Origin: Nymphaea colorata
Taxonomy: Eukaryota; Streptophyta; Magnoliopsida; Nymphaeales; Nymphaeaceae
Reading direction: 5' to 3'
Length of the DNA: 64,000 nt
Assembly (NCBI RefSeq): GCF_008831285.2
Contig: NC_045147.1
Location: 1,266,001 to 1,330,000, forward strand
Shown in pieces: positions 1-10,340 of the stretch; positions within the stretch are counted from its first letter, which is position 1, and each line of letters starts with the position of its first letter. The position numbers and the translations under genes were made by a program. The notes beneath the pieces are model-generated. The model was not told where the DNA came from. It made no database searches and was given only the letters and a program-made list of their open reading frames with translations.

Positions 1-430
1 CTCCCTCACATTGGAGAATAGCTGCCTGCTCACTGTCGCCGCTCTGCCATCGCCGCTCTCACCGCCGCCGCTCCGCCGTCGCCACCCTCACCGTCGCTGC
101 TCAACCCTCGGCGCTCCCCTCGGGTTTCGTCTACTTCCCCTCCTTCATCGCTGCTGCTCAACCCTCGCCGCTTCCCTCAGGTTCCTTTTTCACACTGACT
201 GGTTTTGTCAATGGATCAATTCATGGGTTCGTCTTCTCTCTTGGAGATGTGAGTGTCAAGAATCTTGAGTAGTTAATGGATGTTCAGTCCAACTCGGAAA
301 CTTCCCCAAAATCTGCTTCGTTTTGGACAGAGGCTGATGGCGATGAGTTTTTGTTTTTGGGGATCTTCGTTTTCTGGATCAATTAGCATGAATTTTGTGT
401 AGTTCAGTAACTTAATTATTTTGGAAGAAA
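1..430 (+). other. GC-rich leader-like sequence, no clear gene
   Basis: The first 180 bases are rich in CCG and CTC triplets, like many plant 5' leaders, then composition becomes AT-rich. A pyrimidine run ends in a possible splice acceptor (tgtgtag) near 400, just ahead of the candidate exon at 432. I see no convincing protein here. It may be the 5' untranslated part of a decayed gene continuing to the right. Confidence 0.25.
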
Positions 431-431
431 T

Positions 432-548
432 ATGGCGATTGGAGATGAATTGGGTGCTTCCAAGAAGAAATTGAAGAATGGTAACATGGATGTGCCTATC
501 TTCAACGCTGAGAATTTTGCAGAACAATATGAAAACTATCTATTACAG
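432..548 (+). pseudogene. Candidate first coding exon, unknown product
   Basis: An ATG at 432 opens 39 uninterrupted codons that end exactly at a GT donor (ttacag|gttctt). The peptide starts MAIGDELGASKKKLKNG and ends ENFAEQYENYLLQ. It is hydrophilic and I do not recognise it. The next recognisable block, at 679, belongs to a different gene (UGD), so a complete downstream gene is not evident. This may be a real exon of a broken gene or a chance open stretch. Confidence 0.3.
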
Positions 549-678
549 GTTCTTTTTTGAATCCCTGCGATTCTGGATGTCTGTTTTTTTCCTTGAAGCG
601 TGCATATTTTTTTAGATCAATTCATCAACTAGTTTCATAATATGTAGCCAGATCTGGTGTTTTCACGACGTCGTTCAC

Positions 679-943
679 AGATTTGGAGCTGAAAAACGAG
701 AGTCAAGTTGAATGCATTTCGACCCAGGCTAATTCGGTTTTTCCCTTCTTGGCACAGAGGATCACCTCCGAATGCAATGTCTGCACTTTGTGAAGCCACA
801 GGAGTAGATAAAGCAGGTCATCAAGATCAATGACTACCAGAAGAGCCCGTTTGTTAACTGGTAGTTTCGTCCATGTTCAACACTGCTGCTGGTAAAAAAA
901 TTGCGGTTCTCGGCTTTGCATTCAAGAAAGACACAGAGAGACA
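679..943 (+). pseudogene. UGD: UDP-glucose 6-dehydrogenase (UGD) pseudogene fragment
   Basis: UGD oxidises UDP-glucose to UDP-glucuronate for cell-wall polysaccharides. Pieces of the conserved plant enzyme appear in order but in different frames: LWS near 682, FLAQRITS at 747-770, NAMSALCEATGVD at 771-809, KQVIKINDYQKSPFVN at about 811-858, and SSMFNTAAGKKIAVLGFAF at about 865-925. Roughly 50 residues normally found between the CEATG and KQVIKIND blocks are missing. Frameshifts and an in-frame TAG after FVNW prevent translation. The fragment covers only the middle of a roughly 480-residue protein. Plant UGD coding regions usually lack introns, so absence of introns does not show retroposition. 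The symbol names the parent gene; this copy is certainly non-functional. Confidence 0.85.
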
Positions 944-955
944 TCAGTTCTTGGG

Positions 956-1045
956 TTAGTGACAGTGCACTGGACTAAAAGCTTGTTGGTGAATTACTTA
1001 ATTTCCTGGATTAGTGATAGTGCACTGGACGAAAAGCTTGTTGGT
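956..1045 (+). repeat. Direct duplication of a 35-bp segment
   Basis: The 35-bp segment 956-990 (ttagtgacagtgcactgg...) recurs at 1011-1045 with two substitutions. A second match, agagacatcagttctt, flanks the pair near 938 and 1060. The block directly follows the UGD fragment and looks like a local rearrangement scar. Confidence 0.8.
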
Positions 1046-1189
1046 TTGTTGAGACAAGAGAGACATCAGTTCTTCGGCGTCCTGAAAAATTACCTTTTGC
1101 TTCTAGAGAGTGGACAATCTTCTGTTGATTCTGATGTTCTTTCGCACTTGAATGTATACAGTGAAGTAAAGGCAATTTTTTCTCTCTGA
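1011..1189 (+). pseudogene. Unassigned open stretch after the duplication
   Basis: A 59-codon open stretch reads SALDEKLVGLLRQERHQF and then a leucine-rich segment ending NVYSEVKAIFSL. Its composition (charged and leucine residues, no low complexity) resembles a helical protein exon rather than random AT-rich DNA, but I cannot name the family. It is neither preceded nor followed by convincing splice sites. It could be another gene fragment beside the UGD piece. Confidence 0.25.
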
Positions 1190-1199
1190 TGTTCAACAG

Positions 1200-2435
1200 G
1201 TTTCAAGTAAACTGCAATTTGATTGACCTTCCTGTAAACTGCAGTACCAATTTCATATTATGTTAGTGTTTGTTGCATTCTCTGTTTTCATGTTGTTGCA
1301 CCTTAGGTAGCCAACAAGTGACGGTTGCCTGCTAGCAAATAGCTGCGTTTTGAGTAATGGTGTGCTTTGGTTTAATACATTTTTGTGATGTGAAAATCTT
1401 CACATCAGAAACAAAAAACTTTGTCATGGCAGTGCCTCTCTTCATATGATTCATTAGCATATAGATATGGTAAAATGCTTTATGGATCACATTTAGCTGT
1501 TACTTTTGCAATTATGTTTGATTTGGCTAATGTTATATCATGTGAAGGATTTTGCAAGTTACTGCTTGTTCAACTGAATTAAAGCGCTGGAAGTTGAAAG
1601 TCACTTTTTTGCACTCAACTGGGTTTTCATGCTTGATTGCAACCTCAATTCGTTGGTAAATAAATAGGCCATTCCATTGGTTGTGTGTCTAGAATTTGGT
1701 TTTAGATGACCAAAAAAATAGACCATGCTTGTCTGCACGGGTTATATAAACAAAGAGGAAATTGAGGAGGAGAAGGAAAAGAAAAACAACTACTACTAAC
1801 AGTCTTAAAAAAAAATCTCTCACTCAAATTTTATGCTTTGTGCATCAAACATGGTTAATTTTACCACGTTAAATTCTACTCTGTCATCAAACAGGACCTC
1901 AGATTGGAAGAGGGAGAAATTTCCTCCTATAAATTTTTCCAGAAAAATTTACTATGATAAATTTACCACGTTAAATTTTTAATGTGCATCAAATGGCCCT
2001 CAAATGCTTTTTAGAAAGTCATGTCATACAATTCATTGCAAAATAGTTTAGAGAATATGCAAGTTATTACTATTGTTCACGTGGTCGGTCGAGCTGCTCC
2101 ATTCCATTGAATCGTGGTGTGCCCTTGTTTGGCTGTCTAAATTTTGGGCGAGCGTGTCCTTTCTTCGGCGGGTTGATTTCTTGCTGATTATTTGTAATCA
2201 TCCTGGTACGTATTCTATTTGTGTTGGCTTATTTCTTTGTTTCTTTTTTTTCTGAAATCTTTTGTGATTTTAACATATTAGATTTCTGAACTTTTTTTTG
2301 TTTCATTCTCTCTATCTCTGTCCCCCTCTTTTTCTTGTAGGGTTTTTAGGATCTCCTTGGGGGTATGGTTTCGTCCTTCCAGTTCTCTAGCATTCTTGTT
2401 TTTTTCTGCATCTTTTCTTGTCTTGGTTTGGCAGT
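1200..2435. other. No gene seen
   Basis: AT-rich sequence without a supported coding region. Two similar phrases, ttaccacgttaaatt at about 1861 and 1969, together with nearby 'catcaaa' words (1843, 1886, 1986), suggest a degraded small inverted-repeat transposon at about 1740-2010, but I could not define its ends. Confidence 0.5.
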
Positions 2436-2840
2436 GTCAATGGAGAAGAAGTGCAAGGGTGAGCCTTTCCGATGTTGTGGACGACAACTTCCTGGCGAAG
2501 ATTATGATGATTAATTTATCGACGGCGAACTTGCCCCAGGACTCGTCATCAGCGATCAGGTCGATTGGGCCGCCGTTCTCACGTCTTTACAATGACATCC
2601 TCCAAAGAAGAAAGCCGTTTCTGTTGCATAAGCAAAAACAAGTTTCTCATGTGCTGGAGAAGGACCAAATGCTCGTTCTGTACTGGGAAATTAGGACAGA
2701 GCGTGAAGAAGAATGACAAGACATCCATCTATTTGCAGCATTCCTGTTCTTTCCGTTTCAACATCTGGGCCTTGCGGCACCCGACCATTGTAGGCAGCAA
2801 GGATGGATTTTCACCATTTTTTGTGTGCTCTCCATAGAAT
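2436..2840 (+). pseudogene. Coding-like block, unknown product
   Basis: After a good acceptor (ggtttggcag at 2436) the DNA becomes GC-richer and opens in two overlapping frames. One reads RRSARVSLSDVVDDNFLAK and ends at a stop near 2714. Another has a cysteine-rich run, CCISKNKFLMCWRRTKCSFC, near 2630-2690. The shift of open frame within one compositional block suggests a frameshifted exon. I do not recognise the protein. Confidence 0.3.
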
Positions 2841-4260
2841 TTAACTTCTACTGTAAGAGCAATTTCATGTGAGTCCTTGTTCCATGTGGTTCAAATTGTC
2901 AATAGTCTGCTTGACCTCTACTTTCCATTGCGGATGTCTCCATATGAAGTGGATATTCCTTTATCCTTTTCGCTGTTGAACAATCAATTCGAAAATCTGT
3001 TTTGTATATATTTTTTGTGTTTCATTACGTTTCATAGCACCTTCTAATTTTTTTTTGGTGATCAGTGAATGTCTATATTTGTCACAGGATTGGATGGAGT
3101 GCAGGTACACGAGTTCACAGGAGGTACAGCCGCATCTTTGCCAATTGTCATGGTACTTCCCTTGAAAGCTTGCACATGCAACATTTGATTTTCTAAGCAC
3201 TTCTTCATTTACTTCAGGCTTCAGCTGGTTTTTTTGGTAGGTTCCATGTCAAGCGAGAATCATCCATTAAATGGTCTCAAGAATGGAAAATCACTTCTTC
3301 TCTTATTTCTGTTTCTTGAAATGTCTGAGAAATATAATCTCTTATTCTTTTAAGAAAATCCACGACATTGCAGGGATTTTGCTTGAGAAGCTTTTGCTGA
3401 GAAATGCGTCTGTTTCTTGATGTATGTATAGGAAATGAAAAGAGTTCTTCATTTTTAAGATAAAGCATGCTAGATGCCGATTAGGAATGTCATTTAGATC
3501 AACTAGTTGTGCAGAAAAGCATAATTTTTCATTGCAAATCTATCTTGAAATTGATCACTTGATTTTTAGAAAAGCACGTTGGCTAAGAGAAGTTCCCTGT
3601 TTCTAGGCAGAAAAAGAGGGTCTTAATACTCATACCCAATGTGTTTGGGGATAGAAATTGGGAACTTGCGGTCGTATATTTGATAAAAAATACACTTGTT
3701 CAGAATAAAGGTCAGGCCATTTTGCAGGGGAAAAAATAAAGAAAAGCAATTTTTCTGTGTTTATAAGGAAGTAGGTGGAGATAAATTACTAAAACTAAAG
3801 AATTGCCTTAAGAAACCCCACATAGCATAGCAGTCCCATCCTGTCCAAGAACTCAACTGACACTCACAGAAACTCAGACAGCATGTGGATGTGAGGAAGC
3901 TCTATGTTTTTTTGGTTTGCACAATATCTATTTTCAAATGTGGATGTGAGGAAACTGCTGTTTCTCCAGTGCTCATAGTCTATTTGTGGTTTCTCATTTG
4001 ATGTTCTTCATGATCTACCAAACAGATCATGCATCTTCATGAGGCGAGTGGAGGATCTTGCTGAAAAGCATCAGCACAAAGAAAGGCGTCTCCTCTACCC
4101 GAGCAGATATATTCGGTTGCCCCAGTTCTAAAATTCCTTTTCTGCATTCTTTCAGTTCTCGTTGCTTTCCTTGTCTTTTTTTTTTTTGGAAATCTAAGAA
4201 AATTTCGTTGGAGTAATTTTATAGGTTGCATCTGTCATAATTCATTTTCATTGTTTGCAG
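2841..4260. other. No gene seen; isolated exon-like scraps
   Basis: Mostly AT-rich. Small patches with coding-like composition occur at 3090-3190 and 4035-4130 (one frame reads RVEDLAEKHQHKERRLL), each near possible splice signals, but no family is recognisable. The second lies shortly upstream of the uridylyltransferase exon and could belong to the same decayed gene. Confidence 0.35.
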
Positions 4261-4395
4261 GCTTTAACTTGTGCACGTGTTCCCATGGTGAAGCTGTTAC
4301 AGGAATTTCGTATGACACGTGTAAACAATGCTCTAGCTGTTGTTAATACAAAGCTTCTTCATGATTATGCACAAATAGATGTCAGACTTGGACAG
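4261..4395 (+). pseudogene. URT1-like terminal uridylyltransferase exon fragment
   Basis: URT1-type enzymes add uridines to the 3' ends of deadenylated mRNAs. After a clear acceptor (ttgtttgcag) the DNA reads [12 protein letters not shown], then TGISYDT in another frame, then [19 protein letters not shown] and VRLGQ. This is the conserved part of the plant nucleotidyltransferase domain that contains a catalytic aspartate (family pattern ...TGISCDICINN...). The expected Asp is still readable as the D of SYDT, but bases are missing between VKL and TGIS and there is a second shift after DT. No following exon (the LAFIVKHWAK region) is present; the sequence runs into a stop in GGCFA*. It is therefore a single broken exon with an upstream intron boundary kept, which points to genomic rather than mRNA origin. 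Confidence 0.75.
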
Positions 4396-4822
4396 TGCTG
4401 TGGAGGCTGTTTTGCTTAACTTCATAAATGGAACATCCAAAGTATATGCACGGTTCTTGCATATAAACATTTTAAACAAATAAAATTTCTGATCTTATCT
4501 TGCATGTCAAGTTGTCAACATGATGGACCATACCAGACTGGAAACTTTTGCTATTTAGGCAAGAACATTGATTATGTTCATGCATCTTGTCTGTACTTAA
4601 TGTATCATGCCATTTTTCTCCCTTACCTTTTCAGTTGCCTTACGTTCATACATCTTTTCTATACTTAATCTATCATGCCATTTGTCTCCCCTAGCTTCTC
4701 AGTGTCCTTCTCTTCACTTATCTTCTAATTCTCTGGTTGTAGATCTGGTACTTGTCACACTAGTAGGCTGAAGCCTGAAGCACGTTTTTATATTAAGTTT
4801 TCTTTGTTGTTCCTACTTCCAG

Positions 4823-5426
4823 GCCACTGCTTCAAGGGACAGCTGGAGGTGTGTCAGCAACTCTTCAGCTAGTCCAAGCACTGAACCAACAACCTCAAGT
4901 GCATACTATGGTGTGTGCATGAGATGCAAGGCTTCCTCTTTCGTTTCTCTTATCTACTCATTTTGTTGCTCTTTGGTTATGAATAAAACACATACAGGAC
5001 ATAAAGTGAGATAAACGCTCTAGGATGTGCTTTTAAGATGTGGATAGGTTTAGACTTTGTTCCAGGTTTTGATTAGCTAAAGCAAATGCTCTGGCCAGAA
5101 GGGGCAATTTTTGAAGATTCTCGTACAACGTGTGTTCAGATTTTCTTGTTGTTTTCTTTAAGTGTAAGCAATAGGTCTTAGATGTGATTATTGTTTTTAA
5201 TCAAGTCTTAAACAGGTAAGGGTCCGGGTCTTTTGGTGCTTTCTACCTTGTTTTGTTTTGAGTAGCTTTAGTTTATTTTTCTCTACATGTTAGAATTTAG
5301 CCTATGTCAATAACAAAAGCTTTCAGTCACCACTTCACTATACACAGAAGGCCGTGGATCTCCATTCCAAGGAGATGGAGCATCCCTCTACTTCCCTTTA
5401 TAGTGGTGGATCATGGTCAGACAGCG
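4823..5426 (+). pseudogene. Two exon-like blocks with canonical splice sites
   Basis: Block A (4823-4910) follows acceptor acttccag and ends at ctatg|gtgtgt; one frame is serine/threonine-rich (SNSSASPSTEPTTSSAYYG). Block B (5327-5426) follows cttttcag and ends at the near-perfect donor acagcg|gtaagt; one frame reads QKAVDLHSKEMEHPSTSLYS then GGSWSDS. The composition and boundaries suggest real exons of one gene encoding a Ser-rich protein. A possible last exon starts after ttccag at 5719 but is frameshifted or closes quickly at 5816. I cannot identify the family, and no intact reading frame through all three blocks was found. Confidence 0.35.
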
Positions 5427-5718
5427 GTAAGTGAAGCGTAACAGAAACAGCCTTTATTGGTGCGATACTGTGGCTTACTCTTGAGTCTGATGTGCCCTGC
5501 TTAGAATTTGGACTTTAGTCTTTAAATTATGTTCCTACCGATGCTACAAACTTGCTTCTATCCATTAGTTCTAGCTGTGGGATTTCCGATATTTGAAGGG
5601 CAGAGGTATCTGTATATGCCTCTCTTACAAGCGTTTGCAACTTTGGACTTCAATTCCGCAATGTTCAGTTCTGTTCGTGTACTTTGCAAAAAAGATTTTG
5701 CCTATTTACTTGTTCCAG

Positions 5719-5881
5719 GCTCTCGATTGATGCTGATAATGTTCAGTCTCGGGGTTGAAACCAAGCGACTCGAAAGATCTTCTTCAAGCAGATGGCTTCC
5801 TATGTTGAAGCTATAGAGGCAGCTAAACTTCAGCGAGCCTCTGTAAGATGCAAGAGGTGATCAATGATGTAACATAGGATC
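5719..5881 (+). pseudogene. Possible terminal exon, frame disrupted
   Basis: Downstream of acceptor cttgttccag, three different frames each hold a short protein-like run (SIDADNVQSRG; GLKPSDSKDLLQADGF; QMASYVEAIEAAKLQRAS). This is the pattern left by small insertions or deletions in one exon. Product unknown. It is probably the 3' end of the gene whose exons lie at 4823-5426. Confidence 0.25.
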
Positions 5882-6140
5882 TTTTGTAATATCTTTGTAG
5901 GTTCTATAGTAATCTATGTTTATCCTGCTCAGTTTTTCCATGAATCGGTGGATATTTGCATATAATTGATTGGTCTAATCATTTGGATACCTTAACACGA
6001 TTAAATGTTCTTCAATTGTGCTGTGGGCGGTAGGGACTTTTACCAACGCTTCAAAAGTGCTGATATGCTGACGTCTCCGGGCGATCCCAACCGCCGGGTT
6101 CGGAAGTCCCAATAGCCGGCGCTGAAAGCCAGGAATGATG

Positions 6141-6229
6141 TTCCGCGCCACTTCATGAATGCCGCGGGAGCCGAAAATTGGTGATTTTCCGCGTCACTTC
6201 ATGAATGCCGCGAAAGCCGAAAATTGGTG
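6141..6229. repeat. Tandem duplication, about 44 bp x 2
   Basis: Two adjacent near-identical units carry ccgcg(c/t)cacttcatgaatgccgcg followed by agccgaaaattggtg. The surrounding 6060-6240 is unusually GC-rich for this neighbourhood, suggesting a fragment of foreign or gene-derived sequence. Confidence 0.85.
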
Positions 6230-7254
6230 TTCAGCAAAATTCCCCCCTCCCAACGCTTTTAGACATTTTCACAAACGAGTGAGGGAAGGTTTCTTAAAAA
6301 AAAAAAAAAAGAAACACACAAAATAAAATTCGTTCTGTCACCATATCATATGATATAAGGTGTATTGGCCGTATCTCGGCAATGTGTTATGATACACAAA
6401 CATATCGTATATCGTAGGCATATGTAATAAATTTTCACCTATAACATAGGTATCACATGATACAGACTCATATCACCCGATATGGAAACCTTGCACGGTT
6501 TGTTATGTCTTAGTAAAGCTGTCTATATTTTTTGAGTAACGCTGTCCATATTTTATGAGTTTTATCTTTTGTAGCGGCGGCAACTATTGTCACAAGTATA
6601 GTTTTTGGGTATGAAACGGTGAAGTTTTTTTAGGTATAATATTGCAAAGTTGTTTTTCTCCGAAAACTCTCAGCCAATGGTTAAAAAACTAAAACTAAAA
6701 TGTGAAAATAAAAGTCTGGTAATTAAAAAATGTCAACATCGTGAAGAAAATGTGAAAAAAAAACCTAAAAAAAGATATGAAACATGTTTTCTTTTGTGTT
6801 TTATTTCATTTTGGTGTTTTTTTTTCAAAAAAGACATGTTTTTCCATTTTTTTTTTGCTGACTTGTTTTTATCAGTTTTCTCGCTTTTTTTTAAAAAAAA
6901 TAAAACACATTTTCTATGACATTGGTACCATGTGATGTAACATGTTTTCCCTTTTGCATTCTGATGACTCCAAAGATTGATTGTTTCTGTTAGGTTCTTT
7001 GCTCTTGAAACGTCAAAATGTATTATGTTTGACGTTTCTTGTAAGACAATAAAATTTCACCATATGCTGCTTTATTATCTTGGACGCATATATTTAACCT
7101 TTTCTTTCTGTAGGTTGTTTGTCTTTGTTGATTTTTTTTTTTTTTCCATGGAATGCTCTGTCACAACACTGCGGATCCAATGGTTATTTTGAGGCTACCA
7201 GCTATACCACCACATATCTGCAAGTCCACGAAGAGCACTTCGTGAAGAAGCATT
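6230..7254. other. No gene seen; A/T homopolymer-rich
   Basis: Long poly-A and poly-T stretches (6298-6312, 6760-6900, 7132-7146) and repeated 'atatc' words near 6340-6480. Open stretches here are low-complexity Phe/Lys runs and are not credible genes. Confidence 0.6.
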
Positions 7255-7273
7255 GAGAGAGAGAGAGAGAGAG
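7255..7273. repeat. (GA)n microsatellite
   Basis: About nine GA units directly visible. Confidence 0.95.
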
Positions 7274-7527
7274 CAAGAGACCGATGAGAGGCCAATGCTA
7301 TCTTGGTTAATTAGAAGTTGAAACCTATGTCATGTGGGTTTTCCTAAACCACTGTTGCACGCTGGTGTTGGTGCTGAAGCTTTTCTAACACAACACATGC
7401 AGTGCAGTCAGCGAAATCAGCCCAAAATTGACCAGTTTAACTGTGCACGTCTAAACTAGCTCTAATACAAAAAGTTTGTATGCAAATATAAAGACTACTA
7501 AACAGTTAAATAACTATATAACAAATG

Positions 7528-7565
<38 letters not shown>
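7528..7565. repeat. Compound (AC)n(AT)n microsatellite
   Basis: Roughly eight AC units run straight into about eleven AT units. Confidence 0.95.
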
Positions 7566-7586
7566 CATCACTGCACCCATGCCTAA

Positions 7587-7666
7587 TTTTTTTTTGAAAG
7601 ATTGCTGCAACTACATTCATAGCAATTTTTTTTTTTGAAAGATTGCTGCAACCACATTCATAGCAG
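7587..7666. repeat. Tandem duplication, about 40 bp x 2
   Basis: Two units consist of a T-run followed by gaaagattgctgcaac and (t/c)acattcatagca. They differ by one substitution and the length of the T tract. Confidence 0.9.
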
Positions 7667-7950
7667 CACCCCACACCCATGTGACATAGGTTAAAAAGAT
7701 AGGGTCCATATAAGGCAGTTAAGAGCCATTCACAACTGGAAATTAAGTAACCTGCTTAACGTGGATGTCGACACAATGCTCCACTATTAGTTACTTGATC
7801 AGGGCATGAGGACCCACCCTAATCATGGAACAATGGTATTTTGGGAGCTCTGACGCTAACCATCATCATCAAAGATGGATGGCGCTCCAACGATGGCCTT
7901 GTCCATAGTCGGAGTTCCTTTATTCATCAATTTTGCTGCATAAATTTATT

Positions 7951-8005
7951 TTCATCACTAACAGGAATATGATATTAGTTCATCACTAACAGGAATATGA
8001 TATTA
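7951..8005. repeat. Tandem duplication, 28 bp x 2
   Basis: ttcatcactaacaggaatat plus gatatta occurs twice back to back with no mismatch, indicating a recent local duplication. Confidence 0.95.
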
Positions 8006-8280
8006 TTGCCCGCCATGGAGGCTATAGGATCGTCAATCTGTGCTGTGTCATGCTCTTTATCAGCCACTGATCCCAGGCTTCGGTTTTCTTTGACAAGCAC
8101 TAGATTTTTGGCTGTTTTTTTTTTTTTTGGTAGTGGGGTCTAAGACTCTAAAGTCCATAATTGTAATATATTTATCATCATCATTTTCACATGTTTTGAT
8201 AAAAGGTGGTTGTATAAGATAAGAGATTAACTGATACAGTTGAAATGCTTGCAATTGTGCTATATCATTGAGAACTTCTG

Positions 8281-8777
8281 GGGGCGTTTGATAGCCCAGA
8301 TATCAAATCCTACGACGGAACTGTTTTGAAATCTGAGGTCCAGTCAAACAACAAATATGAAATTCTCAACTTTAAAATCTGTTTCACACCTGAAATCCTC
8401 ATAAATATGTGTGAAGGCCCCCTGCAATGACGGATAGTTTCCTGGTTGAAACCCTTGATCGACAAAGAGAGAGAGAGAGAGAGAGAGAAGGGTGAGGAGG
8501 GAGGCATTGTTGGTGATATCCTTGAAGTAAGATTTAAGAGATGTCGACCTACCCACATGCATCTGCGAAAGCAATCATCTAACCACCATTTGTTCTCCGT
8601 CTTCAATTGCTGTTGTAGAGGGAAGCTTTCAAAAGAGAGAGGGAGAGATTTGGGTGCTCAGTTCACCTATCAAACTTAAGATTAGAGGGACGCTAGATCT
8701 TAGAACCTTGGATGTTAGATCTAAGGATCTCAAATCCATTTCGAATCTAAGATCGAAGCAAGCAAACATGGCCTAAG
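8281..8777. mobile_element. Possible PIF/Harbinger-type MITE
   Basis: The left side, ggggcgtttgatagccc...atatcaaatcc, resembles the inverse of the right side, which in reverse reads ttaggccatgtttgcttgc...ggatttgag. Such GGxxCxGTTTG ends are common in plant Harbinger-like MITEs. A (GA)n tract (8466-8488) lies inside. The terminal match is weak and no clean 3-bp TSD was seen, so this is tentative. Confidence 0.3.
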
Positions 8778-9079
8778 AGAAAGACACATTTAGCATCCAC
8801 TACAGGATATACTGACCACATTTTTCGCAGGTGCCACTGCTATAGCGCTATACCAATGTCTAGGCCTGGGCACCGGGTACCTGAAACCCGGCCCGACCTG
8901 GGCCCAGGTACTGTAGTGTCGAGATTGGGCCTGCATGAACAGGCCGGGCTGGGCCCGGTGCCCATTGGAGTCGGGTATCGGAAAAACGACCAAGCCCGTC
9001 GGGGACGCGGTAAGCCCATGATGGGGGACAGGGTTTTTCTTTTTCATTGGAAAGAGAAAAAAAGTTGTGTGAGTTGAGA

Positions 9080-9320
9080 CTTCAGAGTCCGCCGGACTGC
9101 CACCGCCGACTCACCGATTGCCATTCGGCATCCACTGTCGCCGCACCGCTGGTCTGCCACCGCCACCACCGCCACCACCACCACTGCACAAAACGGCACA
9201 TGCTCTGTGGCTGTGAGTCATCATGGTCTGCCATCGTTCGCCGCTTCTGAGTCGTCCGCCACCGCCACTGAACGGTCTGCCACGCGGCCGTGCGATCGCG
9301 CCTGCACCTTACGTAGCAGC
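9080..9320 (+). other. GC-rich CCACCG-repeat block inside hAT span
   Basis: Dense gccaccgcc and ccaccacc triplets form a GC island, typical of a plant 5' leader or first exon. Because LEPA exons follow at 10082, it could be part of captured host DNA, or the transposase gene's own leader. No protein identified. Confidence 0.35.
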
Positions 9321-10081
9321 GTTACCACTTACTAGCATATGATGTTTTATTCTACGTTTGATCTCTCTCTCTCTCTTGTGAGTTTTCGTTTCTTTTTTTT
9401 TTTTTTTGATAGCTTGAGTTCTGCTATTGAGATTACCTCATGTAGGTTTAAGTTTTGACATATCTCTGAGAGAACACCCTTCAGTTTTATATTGCATCAT
9501 AATACATGCTAGATTCATCCAACTGTTTGCGCGTACAATAACAGAACTGCTCTCAGTTGTTGCTAGATCATTTTTCTTGCTGCTCTCAGACTCATGTCCT
9601 CCCATATACTCATGTCCTCCCATATATATATTCTTCTTTCTCTGAAGACATGTTTATGCCGGTCACATGAATATGCTAGACTAACTCTGTTTTGCACTTA
9701 GTTCTAGACCTCTGCCTCTACTGTGATTGAATCTTATATGATAGTATATGCAATTTAATTTTCCCTTTTTGTGGATATAATAATGAATGTAAAACCTTAG
9801 TTCATTGGAGTTGAATTGGTGTTCCTATGAATGTTGATGTCAGGTTTGATGTGAAGTCCTGGCAATGGAGGTCTTCTAAAGCCTCTCTATTTTCAACTGT
9901 GCAAAGTATTGGCAATGTTTATGCGTAAGTCTTCTTTAGGGACCTTTTCACTAGTTATTTTTAATTTCATCTACATGCAAAAAATAATAAAAGAAGAGAA
10001 AAAGCTGCAAAGTTTAAGTGTGAGGTTAGATTCTTAATGTAAGAGGGAAATGTTCTGAGATACTTCTTGTTTGATTTGTAG

Positions 10082-10126
10082 GTCCTTGGTTTGGACTGTG
10101 GTGATGTCATTTTATGTTCCCCTAAG
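10082..10126 (+). pseudogene. LEPA / elongation factor 4 exon fragment (1 of 2)
   Basis: Between acceptor gatttgtag and donor aag|gtagtt lie 15 in-frame codons, VLGLDCGDVILCSPK. This corresponds to the segment of bacterial-type LepA/EF4 GTPase before the EGxGI motif (family pattern VIGLDCxxAIxCSAKEG). LEPA is a ribosome back-translocase, chloroplast-targeted in plants. The exon joins in phase with the next block at 10341. The preceding exon with the GTPase G motifs is missing, although a trace (QSIGNVYA near 9902-9925) resembles the family's QTLANVYLA. Confidence 0.7.
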
Positions 10127-10340
10127 GTAGTTTTGAGTTGTTCCTATCCAACTTTAGTGTCTTTTGAAAGTATTCTATTAGTTTGTTTTGGTGCCTATTG
10201 AAAGTGTTCTATCAGTTTGTTTCTCTAAATGAAACAGTGGCAGGTGAAGCAAATTTTTTAAAATATTTCTATGAGATTTTGCTTTTACAGTATCTGTATG
10301 GGAAGACCTAATATTCTTTTTCTTTTTTTTTTGGGTGTAG

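Noticed and set aside
6650-6919. Open stretch rich in Phe and Lys
   Set aside because: Produced by poly-A and poly-T runs; low complexity with no codon signal.
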